DNA of 8,749 bases from JAUSIF01 sp036556265 (GTDB lineage Bacteria; Pseudomonadota; Alphaproteobacteria; Rhizobiales; Xanthobacteraceae): NCBI GenBank assembly GCA_036556265.1, contig DATBJU010000165.1, positions 1-8,749 on the forward strand. Direction: 5' to 3'. The position numbers and the translations under genes were made by a program. This document shows, piece after piece, positions 1 through 5,454 of the stretch. The notes under the pieces were generated by a model, which saw only the letters and a program-made list of their open reading frames with translations, was not told the DNA's origin and did not search any database. Each line of letters starts with the position of its first letter. Within the stretch, counting starts at the first letter, position 1.

Positions 1-1767
1 ACGCGCGTGAAGCGTCAAATGGAGAAGACGCAGCGCGAGTATTACCTCAACGAGCAGATGAAGGCGATCCAGAAGGAGCTCGGCGACGAGGAAGGTCGCG
101 ACGAGCTGCAGGAGATCGAGGACAAGATCAAGCGCACCAAGCTTTCGAAGGAGGCGCGCGAGAAGGCAACGCACGAGCTGAAGAAGCTCCGGCAGATGTC
201 GCCGATGTCAGCCGAGGCAACGGTCGTGCGCAACTACCTCGACTGGCTGCTTTCGATCCCGTGGAACAACAAGAGCAAGATCAAGAAGGACCTCGACTTC
301 GCCCAGAAGGTTCTCGACGAGGACCACTACGGTCTCGAGAAGGTCAAGGAGCGGATCGTCGAGTATCTCGCGGTGCAGAGCCGCGCGAACAAGCTCACGG
401 GTCCGATCCTGTGCCTCGTCGGTGCGCCCGGCGTGGGCAAGACGTCGCTCGGAAAGTCGATTGCGCGTGCGACTGGGCGCGAATTCGTACGCGTGTCGCT
501 CGGCGGTGTGCGCGACGAAGCCGAAATTCGTGGCCACCGGCGCACGTATATCGGCTCGATGCCCGGCAAGATCATCCAGTCGATGCGCAAGGCCAAGAAG
601 TCGAACCCGCTGTTCCTGCTCGACGAGGTCGACAAGATGGGCGCCGATTTCCGCGGCGATCCGTCCTCGGCCCTGCTCGAAGTGCTTGATCCCGAGCAGA
701 ATCACACGTTCAACGACCACTATCTCGAGGTCGACTACGATCTGTCGAACGTGATGTTCGTGACGACGGCCAACACCCTGAACATCCCGCCGGCGCTTCT
801 CGACCGGATGGAGGTGATCCGTATTGCCGGCTACACCGAAAACGAGAAGGTTGAGATCGCGCGCAAACACCTGATCCCGGCGCTCCTTGCGAAGCATGGT
901 CTGAAGTCGGAGGAGTGGTCGCTCGACCAGGAAGCGCTGCTGCAGCTCATTCGCCGGTATACCCGCGAGGCGGGCGTGCGAAATTGTGAGCGCGAGCTCG
1001 CGAACCTCATCCGCAAGGCGGTGAAGGAGTTGATGGCCGAGAAGCGGGACAAGGTTTCGGTCACGATCGCCAACATCGAGAAGTACCTCGGCGTGCCGAA
1101 GTTCCGCTACGGCGAGGCCGAGCAGGAGGATCAGACCGGCGTCGTTACAGGTCTCGCCTGGACCGACGCCGGCGGTGAGCTGCTCACGATCGAGAGCCTG
1201 ATGATGCCGGGCAAGGGCAAGATGACCGTGACCGGCAACCTGCGCGATGTGATGAAGGAGTCGATTTCGGCGGCCGCGTCCTACGTGCGCTCGCGTGCGG
1301 TCGACTTCGGCATCGAGCCGCCGACGTTCGAGAAGAAGGACATCCACGTGCACGTTCCTGAGGGGGCCACCCCGAAGGACGGTCCGTCGGCTGGCGTCGC
1401 AATGGTCACGGCGATCGTTTCGGTCATGACCGGCATTCCTGTCCGTCGGGACGTGGCGATGACCGGTGAGATCACGCTACGCGGCCGCGTGCTGCCGATC
1501 GGCGGGCTCAAGGAGAAGCTCCTTGCGGCACACCGGGGCGGCATCAAGAAAGTCCTGATCCCGGAGGAGAACGCAAAGGACCTCGCGGAGATCGCGGACA
1601 ATATCAAGAGCGGCCTCGAGATCATGCCGGTTTCCCGGATGGACGAGGTGCTCGTGCAGGCGCTGACGCGGAAGCTCACGCCTATCGAATGGGATGAAGC
1701 CACAGCGAAACCCGTCGAGCCGGTGGTGACCGACGAAGAGGATTCGTCGAGCGTGATCGCCCACTGA
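1..1767 (+). CDS. lon: ATP-dependent Lon protease, 5'-truncated by the window edge
   Basis: Lon is a cytoplasmic, homo-oligomeric AAA+ serine protease that unfolds and degrades misfolded and short-lived regulatory proteins. The reading frame is open from base 1, so the start lies upstream. By comparison with E. coli Lon (784 residues, from memory) roughly the first 215 residues, the N-terminal substrate-binding domain, are missing. Counting from base 1, the visible protein begins in the coiled-coil linker (QREYYLNEQMKAIQKELG). It continues through Walker A GAPGVGKT (residues 141-148), Walker B LFLLDEVD (204-211), a Sensor-1-like TTAN, LLDRMEVI and the sensor-2 region TREAGVRNCERE. The S16 protease domain follows: catalytic Ser lies in DGPSAG (codon 1387-1389) and catalytic Lys in GGLKEKLLAA (codon 1516-1518), 43 residues apart as in E. 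coli Ser679/Lys722. The tail is short and acidic. The frame is uninterrupted and a strong terminator follows. In many proteobacteria clpX lies upstream, but that is not visible here. Confidence 0.98.
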   Translation, partial: TRVKRQMEKTQREYYLNEQMKAIQKELGDEEGRDELQEIEDKIKRTKLSKEAREKATHELKKLRQMSPMSAEATVVRNYLDWLLSIPWNNKSKIKKDLDFAQKVLDEDHYGLEKVKERIVEYLAVQSRANKLTGPILCLVGAPGVGKTSLGKSIARATGREFVRVSLGGVRDEAEIRGHRRTYIGSMPGKIIQSMRKAKKSNPLFLLDEVDKMGADFRGDPSSALLEVLDPEQNHTFNDHYLEVDYDLSNVMFVTTANTLNIPPALLDRMEVIRIAGYTENEKVEIARKHLIPALLAKHGLKSEEWSLDQEALLQLIRRYTREAGVRNCERELANLIRKAVKELMAEKRDKVSVTIANIEKYLGVPKFRYGEAEQEDQTGVVTGLAWTDAGGELLTIESLMMPGKGKMTVTGNLRDVMKESISAAASYVRSRAVDFGIEPPTFEKKDIHVHVPEGATPKDGPSAGVAMVTAIVSVMTGIPVRRDVAMTGEITLRGRVLPIGGLKEKLLAAHRGGIKKVLIPEENAKDLAEIADNIKSGLEIMPVSRMDEVLVQALTRKLTPIEWDEATAKPVEPVVTDEEDSSSVIAH

Positions 1768-1783
1768 AGGCGAGAAATCGAAG

Positions 1784-1824
1784 GCTGGCGCCGGTCTCTG
1801 AAAGGAACCGGTGCCAGCTTTTTT
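1784..1824 (+). terminator. Intrinsic terminator of lon
   Basis: A 12-bp stem (1784-1795 paired with 1807-1818, one G-U pair) encloses an 11-base loop and is followed directly by six T residues (1819-1824). It starts 17 bases after the lon stop codon. This is a textbook Rho-independent terminator and should isolate lon from the HU gene downstream. Confidence 0.9.
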
Positions 1825-1828
1825 GTGG

Positions 1829-1840
1829 CCGGTTAACCGG
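1829..1840. repeat. 12-bp perfect palindrome in the lon-HU intergenic region
   Basis: CCGGTTAACCGG is self-complementary over 12 bases and lies just past the lon terminator, about 240 bases before the HU start. It could be a protein-binding site or simply a remnant of the terminator sequence, which also contains ACCGGT. The 314-base gap between lon and HU holds the lon terminator, this palindrome and the HU promoter region. I see no convincing gene or RNA in the remainder (about 1841-1985); its open frames lack ribosome sites and recognisable products. Confidence 0.4.
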
Positions 1841-1991
1841 TGGTTTTCGCAATCGGGACAGAATGGCCCGCAACGGGCCGGCTATTACCTCTTTCAAATC
1901 AATGCTTTAGTCGGGCTCGGTGCGCTGGGTGAGCGCGCGTGCGGGCGCGAAATCCCCGGAAACCCTGCACTGGCGCGGGTTTGGTGGGGCG

Positions 1992-2020
1992 TTGACTTGC
2001 TTTTGCCTTGGATTGTGAGG
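1992..2020 (+). promoter_or_regulatory. Candidate sigma-70 promoter of the HU gene
   Basis: TTGACT at 1992-1997 matches the -35 consensus at five of six positions. The base-optimal -10 at 17-bp spacing (2015-2020, TGTGAG) is poor, which is common for alphaproteobacterial promoters. It lies about 60-90 bases upstream of the HU start and downstream of the lon terminator, where a promoter is needed. The -35 is the supported part; the -10 is a guess. Confidence 0.45.
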
Positions 2021-2081
2021 ACTTTCCGCCGTCTCCGGCAGCAGCCGGTGATTCTCGCAGATCCAGGAGAAGGATCGTCCG

Positions 2082-2357
2082 ATGACCAAGAATGAGCTGA
2101 TCTCCGCGGTGGCCGATACGTCGCGAATGACCAAGACGGAAGCCGCAAAGGCGGTCGAAGCCACGTTCGACATCATCACCGGCGCTCTGAAGCAAGGCGA
2201 TGAAGTGAAACTAATCGGCTTCGGCACATTTACGGTAGTCGATCGCAAGGCGCGTGAGGGCCGCAATCCGCGAACCGGGCAGCCAGTCATGATCGCCGCA
2301 TCCAAGGCTCCCAAATTCTCCGCGGGGAAGGGCCTCAAGGACGCTGTAAATCTTTAG
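2082..2357 (+). CDS. hupB: HU-family nucleoid DNA-binding protein
   Basis: HU is a small basic dimer that bends and compacts DNA non-specifically and helps in replication, recombination and transcription. At 91 residues this is the usual HU length. The N-terminal helical part MTKNELISAVADTSRMTKTE matches the HU helix-turn-helix-like dimerisation region. The saddle motif GFGTFTV (about residues 47-53) and the beta-arm signature GRNPRTGQPVMIAASKAP (about 60-78, including the DNA-intercalating Pro region) are intact, and the C-terminus is the typical FSAGKGLKDAVN. The start is supported by AGGAG (2065-2069) and AAGG (2071-2073 region), 8-12 bases before ATG. It lies directly after lon, the common alphaproteobacterial arrangement, but has its own probable promoter and a downstream hairpin. 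The symbol is by position and similarity; hup or hupA naming is also used. Confidence 0.96.
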   Translation: MTKNELISAVADTSRMTKTEAAKAVEATFDIITGALKQGDEVKLIGFGTFTVVDRKAREGRNPRTGQPVMIAASKAPKFSAGKGLKDAVNL

Positions 2358-2385
2358 AACGTCGCGCATTGCATTTCCGAAACGT

Positions 2386-2415
2386 CGAATGCTCCCACGG
2401 TTGCGGGAGCATTCG
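2386..2415 (+). terminator. Hairpin, probable terminator after HU
   Basis: A perfect 11-bp inverted repeat (2386-2396 with 2405-2415) with an 8-base loop begins 28 bases after the HU stop. The stem is stable, but only a weak T-containing tract follows rather than a clean T-run. It is therefore either an imperfect intrinsic terminator or an mRNA-stabilising 3' stem-loop of the highly expressed HU message. Confidence 0.6.
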
Positions 2416-2440
2416 CGTCTTGCGGGTGATTTCGGCGGCG

Positions 2441-2470
2441 TTGCCCCGCGAGGGCGATGAGGGGTAAAGC
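2441..2470 (+). promoter_or_regulatory. Candidate promoter of tRNA-Val
   Basis: TTGCCC (2441-2446) and TAAAGC (2465-2470) are separated by 18 bases. The expected start of transcription, about seven bases past the -10, falls at or just before the mature tRNA 5' end (2477). Both boxes are only partial matches to consensus, so read-through from HU is an alternative. Confidence 0.35.
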
Positions 2471-2476
2471 TCGTCC

Positions 2477-2552
2477 GGGCGGTTAGCTCAGCTGGTAGAG
2501 CGTCTCGTTTACACCGAGAAGGTCGGCGGTTCGAGCCCGTCACCGCCCACCA
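2477..2552 (+). tRNA. tRNA-Val (anticodon UAC)
   Basis: The 76-base sequence folds as a complete cloverleaf. The acceptor stem GGGCGGT pairs with ACCGCCC, the D-arm is GCTC/GAGC, and the anticodon stem is TCTCG/CGAGA around loop TTTACAC. The anticodon TAC (2510-2512) reads valine codons. The T-arm GGCGG/CCGTC carries the TTCGAGC loop. Discriminator A is followed by an encoded CCA end. No intron or anomaly is seen. It sits between HU and a reverse-strand HU paralog. Confidence 0.97.
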
Positions 2553-2616
2553 GCCTTGCCTCGGAGGCCGCGCAGGCGGATCGGGTTCGAAATCTGCCGG
2601 CCAACCGAACGAGGAT

Positions 2617-2642
2617 GCCCGCCATCCGGTGCGGAGGCGGGC
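2617..2642. terminator. GC-rich hairpin between convergent tRNA-Val and HU-like genes
   Basis: A perfect 7-bp stem (2617-2623 with 2636-2642) continues, past a bulged A, into 4 bp more (2625-2628 with 2632-2635) around a GTG loop. It begins eight bases past the stop of the reverse-strand HU-like gene and lies about 65 bases after tRNA-Val. The position suggests bidirectional termination, but neither side has a T-run, so it may act with Rho or only stabilise the 3' end. Confidence 0.45.
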
Positions 2643-2650
2643 GCTCTCGA

Positions 2651-2944
2651 TCAGATCGATTCCTTCAATTCCTTGGCGGCACGGAAGGCGACCTTCTTGC
2701 TCGCCTTGATCTGAATCGGCTCGCCCGTCGCCGGATTGCGACCCATGCGGGCCGCGCGATGGCGAACCTGAAGGATGCCGAGTCCGACCATACGAATGCG
2801 TTCGGCCTTCTTCAGATGCTTGACGATCCGATCGACCAAGTCGTTCAGGATCGTCTCGGCTTGCTTCTTCGAAATGTCGTGGCCCTCCGCCAGTTCGGCG
2901 GCGAGATGCTTCAAGGTGACCGTCGGTGCGGATTTCGATGCCAT
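2651..2944 (-). CDS. Second, divergent HU-family DNA-binding protein
   Basis: This 97-residue basic protein belongs to the HU/IHF fold family. It is clearly different from the HU at 2082-2357. It has a longer N-terminus (MASKSAPTVTLKHLAAELAE) and GLGILQV in place of GFGTFTV. It keeps the beta-arm signature GRNPATGEPIQIKASKKVAF and ends AAKELKESI. It is probably a non-specific DNA-binding, DNA-bending nucleoid protein of the cytoplasm; whether it forms homodimers or pairs with the main HU cannot be told from sequence. The start at 2944 was chosen over a longer open frame to 3058 because HU homology begins there and a GAGGGG ribosome site (complement of 2955-2960) lies 10 bases upstream; the extra upstream residues look like translated leader. 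It points towards tRNA-Val and away from tRNA-Asp, so it is a separate transcription unit within an otherwise forward-reading block. Confidence 0.93.
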   Translation of the reverse strand: MASKSAPTVTLKHLAAELAEGHDISKKQAETILNDLVDRIVKHLKKAERIRMVGLGILQVRHRAARMGRNPATGEPIQIKASKKVAFRAAKELKESI

Positions 2945-3063
2945 GGCTGCGCGACCCCTCGTAATGTGCGTTTGGCGTTCAAACGCGTTTTCTTCACGCC
3001 TGTGGCATATGCGATTCGAGGCCTGTCTAGCCATAGGCCATCGGCGCGAATCTACCATTTTAT

Positions 3064-3078
3064 GCCCGACATTCGGGC
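3064..3078. repeat. Short perfect hairpin next to the tRNA-Asp promoter
   Basis: GCCCGA and TCGGGC are perfect 6-bp arms around a CAT loop. The hairpin ends seven bases before the -35 box of the tRNA-Asp promoter, in the region shared with the divergent HU-like gene. It may be an operator-like site, or a stem that blocks transcription entering either unit. No function can be assigned from sequence. Confidence 0.45.
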
Positions 3079-3084
3079 CTAACC

Positions 3085-3112
3085 TTGACTTGCCAGGGGG
3101 TGGGGCTTAAGT
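3085..3112 (+). promoter_or_regulatory. Promoter of tRNA-Asp
   Basis: TTGACT (3085-3090) is a five-of-six -35 match. TTAAGT (3107-3112), 16 bases later, is a partial -10. The predicted start near 3118-3120 leaves a short leader before the mature tRNA at 3126, as expected for a stable-RNA promoter. A GGGG-rich spacer follows the -35. Confidence 0.6.
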
Positions 3113-3125
3113 CCGAACCCTCCCC

Positions 3126-3202
<77 letters not shown>

Positions 3203-3272
3203 CCCGTTCTACTTCGCGGTGCACCAGGTGGCAGTTCCACGCCGGGGAGACAAGCAGCAGTCCAACGCAAAT

Positions 3273-3294
3273 AGCGGAAATTGAACCGCTTTTT
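3273..3294 (+). terminator. Intrinsic terminator after tRNA-Asp
   Basis: AGCGG (3273-3277) pairs with CCGCT (3286-3290) across an 8-base loop, and a run of five T (3290-3294) overlaps the stem end. The stem is short, but its position 70 bases after tRNA-Asp and before nuo fits a terminator separating the two units. Confidence 0.6.
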
Positions 3295-3330
3295 CGTGTT
3301 GAAGGCGCGCACACGCGACCCTTGGCGGCC

Positions 3331-3358
3331 TTGCCTGACCATGGACGCTGGGTTAAGC
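3331..3358 (+). promoter_or_regulatory. Weak candidate promoter for the nuo operon
   Basis: TTGCCT (3331-3336) and TTAAGC (3353-3358) are spaced by 16 bases, roughly 70-110 bases upstream of nuoA. Both are poor matches. A promoter must lie between the terminator ending at 3294 and nuoA, but this exact placement is uncertain. Confidence 0.25.
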
Positions 3359-3467
3359 CAAACTCATCTTTCGAATTCTTCGCAACTGCGGGATCGAAGG
3401 CGCGCCCCAGGGGAATTGGCCGGTCATGGCGCCCGGCCGGGGGATGCCCATGTCCGCACGCGAGGCA

Positions 3468-3836
3468 ATGATGACCGCGCTGATCGTCGACTATCTGCCG
3501 ATCGTCGTCTTCATTGGGGTGGCGGCGGCAATCGGCCTCGCATTGCTGATCGCGCCGTTCCTGGTCGCCTACCGTGCGCCGGATGTGGAGAAGCTCTCGG
3601 CCTACGAGTGCGGCTTCAATGCATTCGACGACGCGCGCATGAAGTTCGACGTGCGCTTCTACCTCGTCGCGATCCTGTTCATCATCTTCGACCTCGAAGT
3701 CGCGTTCCTGTTTCCGTGGGCGATCACCTTCGGTGAGCTCGGCTGGTACGGGTTCTGGTCCATGATGATATTTCTCGGCGTGCTGACGGTCGGATACATC
3801 TACGAATGGCGTAAGGGAGCGCTCGAATGGGATTGA
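3468..3836 (+). CDS. nuoA: NADH-quinone oxidoreductase (complex I) subunit A
   Basis: NuoA is a small membrane-arm subunit near the quinone site at the junction with the peripheral arm. The 122-residue product matches the family length and shows three hydrophobic helices (about residues 8-33, 63-84, 92-112). The TM1-TM2 loop contains SAYECGF (44-50) and FDDARMKFDVRFYLVAILF (53-71); TM2 contains the conserved acidic FDLE (74-77), and the C-terminus is YEWRKGALEWD. The start is ambiguous: in-frame ATGs occur at 3426, 3444, 3450, 3468 and 3471. I chose 3468 (or 3471) because family proteins begin close to this point and GAGG (3462-3465) precedes it. The 3426 start would add 14 non-conserved residues, although AGGGGA (3409-3414) lies upstream. 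It is the first gene of the operon and overlaps nuoB by 10 bases. Confidence 0.95.
   Translation: MMTALIVDYLPIVVFIGVAAAIGLALLIAPFLVAYRAPDVEKLSAYECGFNAFDDARMKFDVRFYLVAILFIIFDLEVAFLFPWAITFGELGWYGFWSMMIFLGVLTVGYIYEWRKGALEWD
3813..3819 (+). promoter_or_regulatory. Ribosome-binding site of nuoB inside nuoA
   Basis: AAGGGAG lies seven bases before the nuoB ATG at 3827, within the last codons of nuoA. This near-consensus site fixes the nuoB start and shows that nuoB is translated from within the end of nuoA, implying coupling. Confidence 0.75.
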
Positions 3837-4384
3837 TCGAGCGGCCGCAGGGCCTCATCGATCCGCGCACCGGTGGCGTCACGCGCGGCGAGGACCCGTT
3901 TTTCTCGGGGCTGAGCGATGAGCTTGCCGACAAAGGCTTCCTCGTCACCGCCGCCGACGATCTGATCAATTGGGCGCGCACCGGCTCGCTGATGTGGATG
4001 ACGTTCGGCCTTGCCTGTTGTGCGGTGGAAATGATGCAGGCGTCGATGCCGCGCTACGACCTGGAGCGGTTTGGCTTCGCGCCGCGTGGCAGTCCGCGCC
4101 AATCGGACGTGATGATCGTCGCCGGCACACTCACCAACAAGATGGCGCCGGCGCTGCGTAAGGTTTACGACCAGATGCCGGAGCCGCGCTACGTGATCTC
4201 GATGGGCTCGTGCGCGAACGGCGGCGGCTACTATCACTACTCGTACGCGGTGGTGCGAGGCTGCGATCGTATTGTGCCGGTCGACATCTATGTTCCCGGC
4301 TGTCCGCCGACCGCGGAGGCGCTCGTCTACGGGGTGCTGCTGCTGCAACGAAAGATCCGCCGCACCGGGACGATCGAACGCTGA
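3827..4384 (+). CDS. nuoB: NADH-quinone oxidoreductase subunit B (cluster N2 subunit)
   Basis: NuoB (PSST-type) carries the terminal [4Fe-4S] cluster N2 and passes electrons to quinone at the interface with NuoD, on the cytoplasmic peripheral arm. The 185-residue protein has the four cluster cysteines: Cys64 and Cys65 in TFGLACCAVEMM, Cys129 in GSCANGGG and Cys159 in PGCPPTAEAL. The stretch MPRYDLERFGFAPRGSPRQS and the VAGTLTNKMAPALRKVYDQM helix are typical. The N-terminal about 30 residues, including DPFFSGLSDELADKGFLVTA, follow the alphaproteobacterial pattern. It overlaps nuoA by 10 bases and lies 12 bases before nuoC. No key residue is missing. Confidence 0.98.
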   Translation: MGLIERPQGLIDPRTGGVTRGEDPFFSGLSDELADKGFLVTAADDLINWARTGSLMWMTFGLACCAVEMMQASMPRYDLERFGFAPRGSPRQSDVMIVAGTLTNKMAPALRKVYDQMPEPRYVISMGSCANGGGYYHYSYAVVRGCDRIVPVDIYVPGCPPTAEALVYGVLLLQRKIRRTGTIER

Positions 4385-4396
4385 GGCCGGATTTCC

Positions 4397-5023
4397 ATGG
4401 AAGAGACGCTGCGCGAACTCGGCGAGCAGGTCACGCAGGCGCTTGGGAGCGCCGTCCGCGGCTATCGTGTGGACCACGGCGAGCTGACAATCGACGTCGA
4501 CTCGAGCGGGATCGTGCGCACGGCGAAATTCCTGCGTGAAGACGAGCGCTGTCAGTTCGTCAGCATCATCGATATCTGTGGCGTCGATTGGCCGGCGCGC
4601 GAGAAGCGCTTCGACGTCGTCTATCACCTGTTGTCGCCGAAGCAGAACCTGCGCGTGCGTCTCAAGGTGCAGACCGACGAGACGACGCCCGTTCCCTCGC
4701 TGTGCGAAGTCTATCCCGGCGCCAACTGGTTCGAACGCGAGGCCTATGACCTGTACGGCATCCTGTTCAGCGGTCATCCCGAGTTGCGGCGGCTGCTCAC
4801 GGACTACGGCTTCGACGGCCACCCGCTACGCAAGGATTTCCCACTGACAGGCTTCGTCGAAGTGCGCTGGGACGATGAGTTAAAGCGGGTGATCTACGAG
4901 CCCGTGCGTCTCGCCCAGGAGTTCCGCGATTTCGATTTCCTGTCGCCCTGGGAAGGCACCGACTACGTACTGCCGGGCGACGAGAAGAGCGAGAAGCCGG
5001 CGAACGGGAAGGGGCCGGCATGA
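4397..5023 (+). CDS. nuoC: NADH-quinone oxidoreductase subunit C (30-kDa subunit)
   Basis: NuoC is a cofactor-free structural subunit of the connecting module of complex I, packed against NuoD and NuoB. The 208-residue product stands alone, not fused to NuoD as in E. coli. The 30-kDa signature is complete: WFEREAYDLYGILFSGHP (111-128) followed by LRRLLTDYGFDGHPLRKDFP (about 130-149). The N-terminal domain contains RTAKFLREDERCQFVSIIDI. The C-terminal tail (about 187-208) is hydrophilic and poorly conserved. GAGG from the nuoB stop region (4383-4386) lies 10 bases before ATG. Its stop codon overlaps the next gene's start (ATGA at 5020-5023). That next gene is a thioesterase, not nuoD, which is unusual. 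Confidence 0.98.
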   Translation: MEETLRELGEQVTQALGSAVRGYRVDHGELTIDVDSSGIVRTAKFLREDERCQFVSIIDICGVDWPAREKRFDVVYHLLSPKQNLRVRLKVQTDETTPVPSLCEVYPGANWFEREAYDLYGILFSGHPELRRLLTDYGFDGHPLRKDFPLTGFVEVRWDDELKRVIYEPVRLAQEFRDFDFLSPWEGTDYVLPGDEKSEKPANGKGPA

Positions 5024-5454
5024 AGCCCTCGCTCAAGCCGGGATTGACGCACCGCCTCAGCTTTCGCGTCACGGACCGGCAGACCGTTCCGAACTTCTAT
5101 CCGGAGTCGCCGATGTTCCGAGCGATGCCCCCGGTGTTCGCGACCGGATACATGGTTGGCCTGTTCGAGTGGTGCTGCACGGAGCTCCTGAACAAGCACC
5201 TCGAACCGGGCGAGGGCAGCCTCGGTATTCACGTCGACTTCAGCCACCTCGCCGCCACGCCGCCCGGCCTCACGGTCACGGTGGATGCAGAGGTGACGGC
5301 GGTCGACGGCAAACGTGTGAGCTTCTTCGTGCGTGGGCATGACGGCGTCGAGGCGATCGGCGAGGGCCGACATGAGCGGGCGGTGGTCAATTACGACAAG
5401 TTCAATGAGCGTGTGGCGGAGAAGGTGAGGGCGCAGACGGCGGGGGCCGCGTGA
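5020..5454 (+). CDS. FlK-like hot-dog acyl-CoA thioesterase inserted between nuoC and nuoD
   Basis: The 144-residue soluble protein has no signal peptide or membrane helix and resembles the fluoroacetyl-CoA thioesterase FlK of Streptomyces cattleya (recalled sequence). Matching blocks include YPESP (27-31), VFATGYMVGLFEW (39-51), LEPGEGSLG (61-69), HLAATPPGLTVTV (76-88), AHDG-like GHDGV (106-110) and GRHERAV (116-122). FlK residues Thr42, Glu50, Gly69, His76 and Arg120 fall at identical numbers here. The FlK lid residue Phe36 is Met36, while Phe33 is kept. It should hydrolyse a short acyl-CoA thioester as a hot-dog dimer; the substrate is unknown, and true fluoroacetyl-CoA activity is not implied. 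AAGGGG (5009-5014) lies five bases before ATG. The start overlaps the nuoC stop (ATGA) and the stop overlaps the nuoD start by one base, so it is built into the operon and probably co-translated. It is not a known complex I subunit. Confidence 0.93.
   Translation: MKPSLKPGLTHRLSFRVTDRQTVPNFYPESPMFRAMPPVFATGYMVGLFEWCCTELLNKHLEPGEGSLGIHVDFSHLAATPPGLTVTVDAEVTAVDGKRVSFFVRGHDGVEAIGEGRHERAVVNYDKFNERVAEKVRAQTAGAA

Noticed and set aside
208..1353. 381-codon open frame antisense to lon
   Set aside because: It mirrors the conserved lon gene and arises from GC-rich codon bias; the product resembles no family I know.
1811..2095. Small forward open frame between lon and HU
   Set aside because: It starts inside the lon terminator, runs through the HU promoter region and overlaps the HU start, with no recognisable domain.
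2945..3058. N-terminal extension of the HU-like protein to a start at 3058
   Set aside because: The extra residues show no HU similarity, and a good ribosome site lies just before the ATG at 2944.
2615..3082. Forward open frame across the HU-like gene
   Set aside because: The reverse strand here encodes a clear HU-family protein with its own ribosome site; the forward frame has no recognisable product.
3800..4822. 340-codon open frame antisense to nuoB and nuoC
   Set aside because: It is a shadow of two well-supported genes, with His/Arg-rich composition typical of antisense translation.
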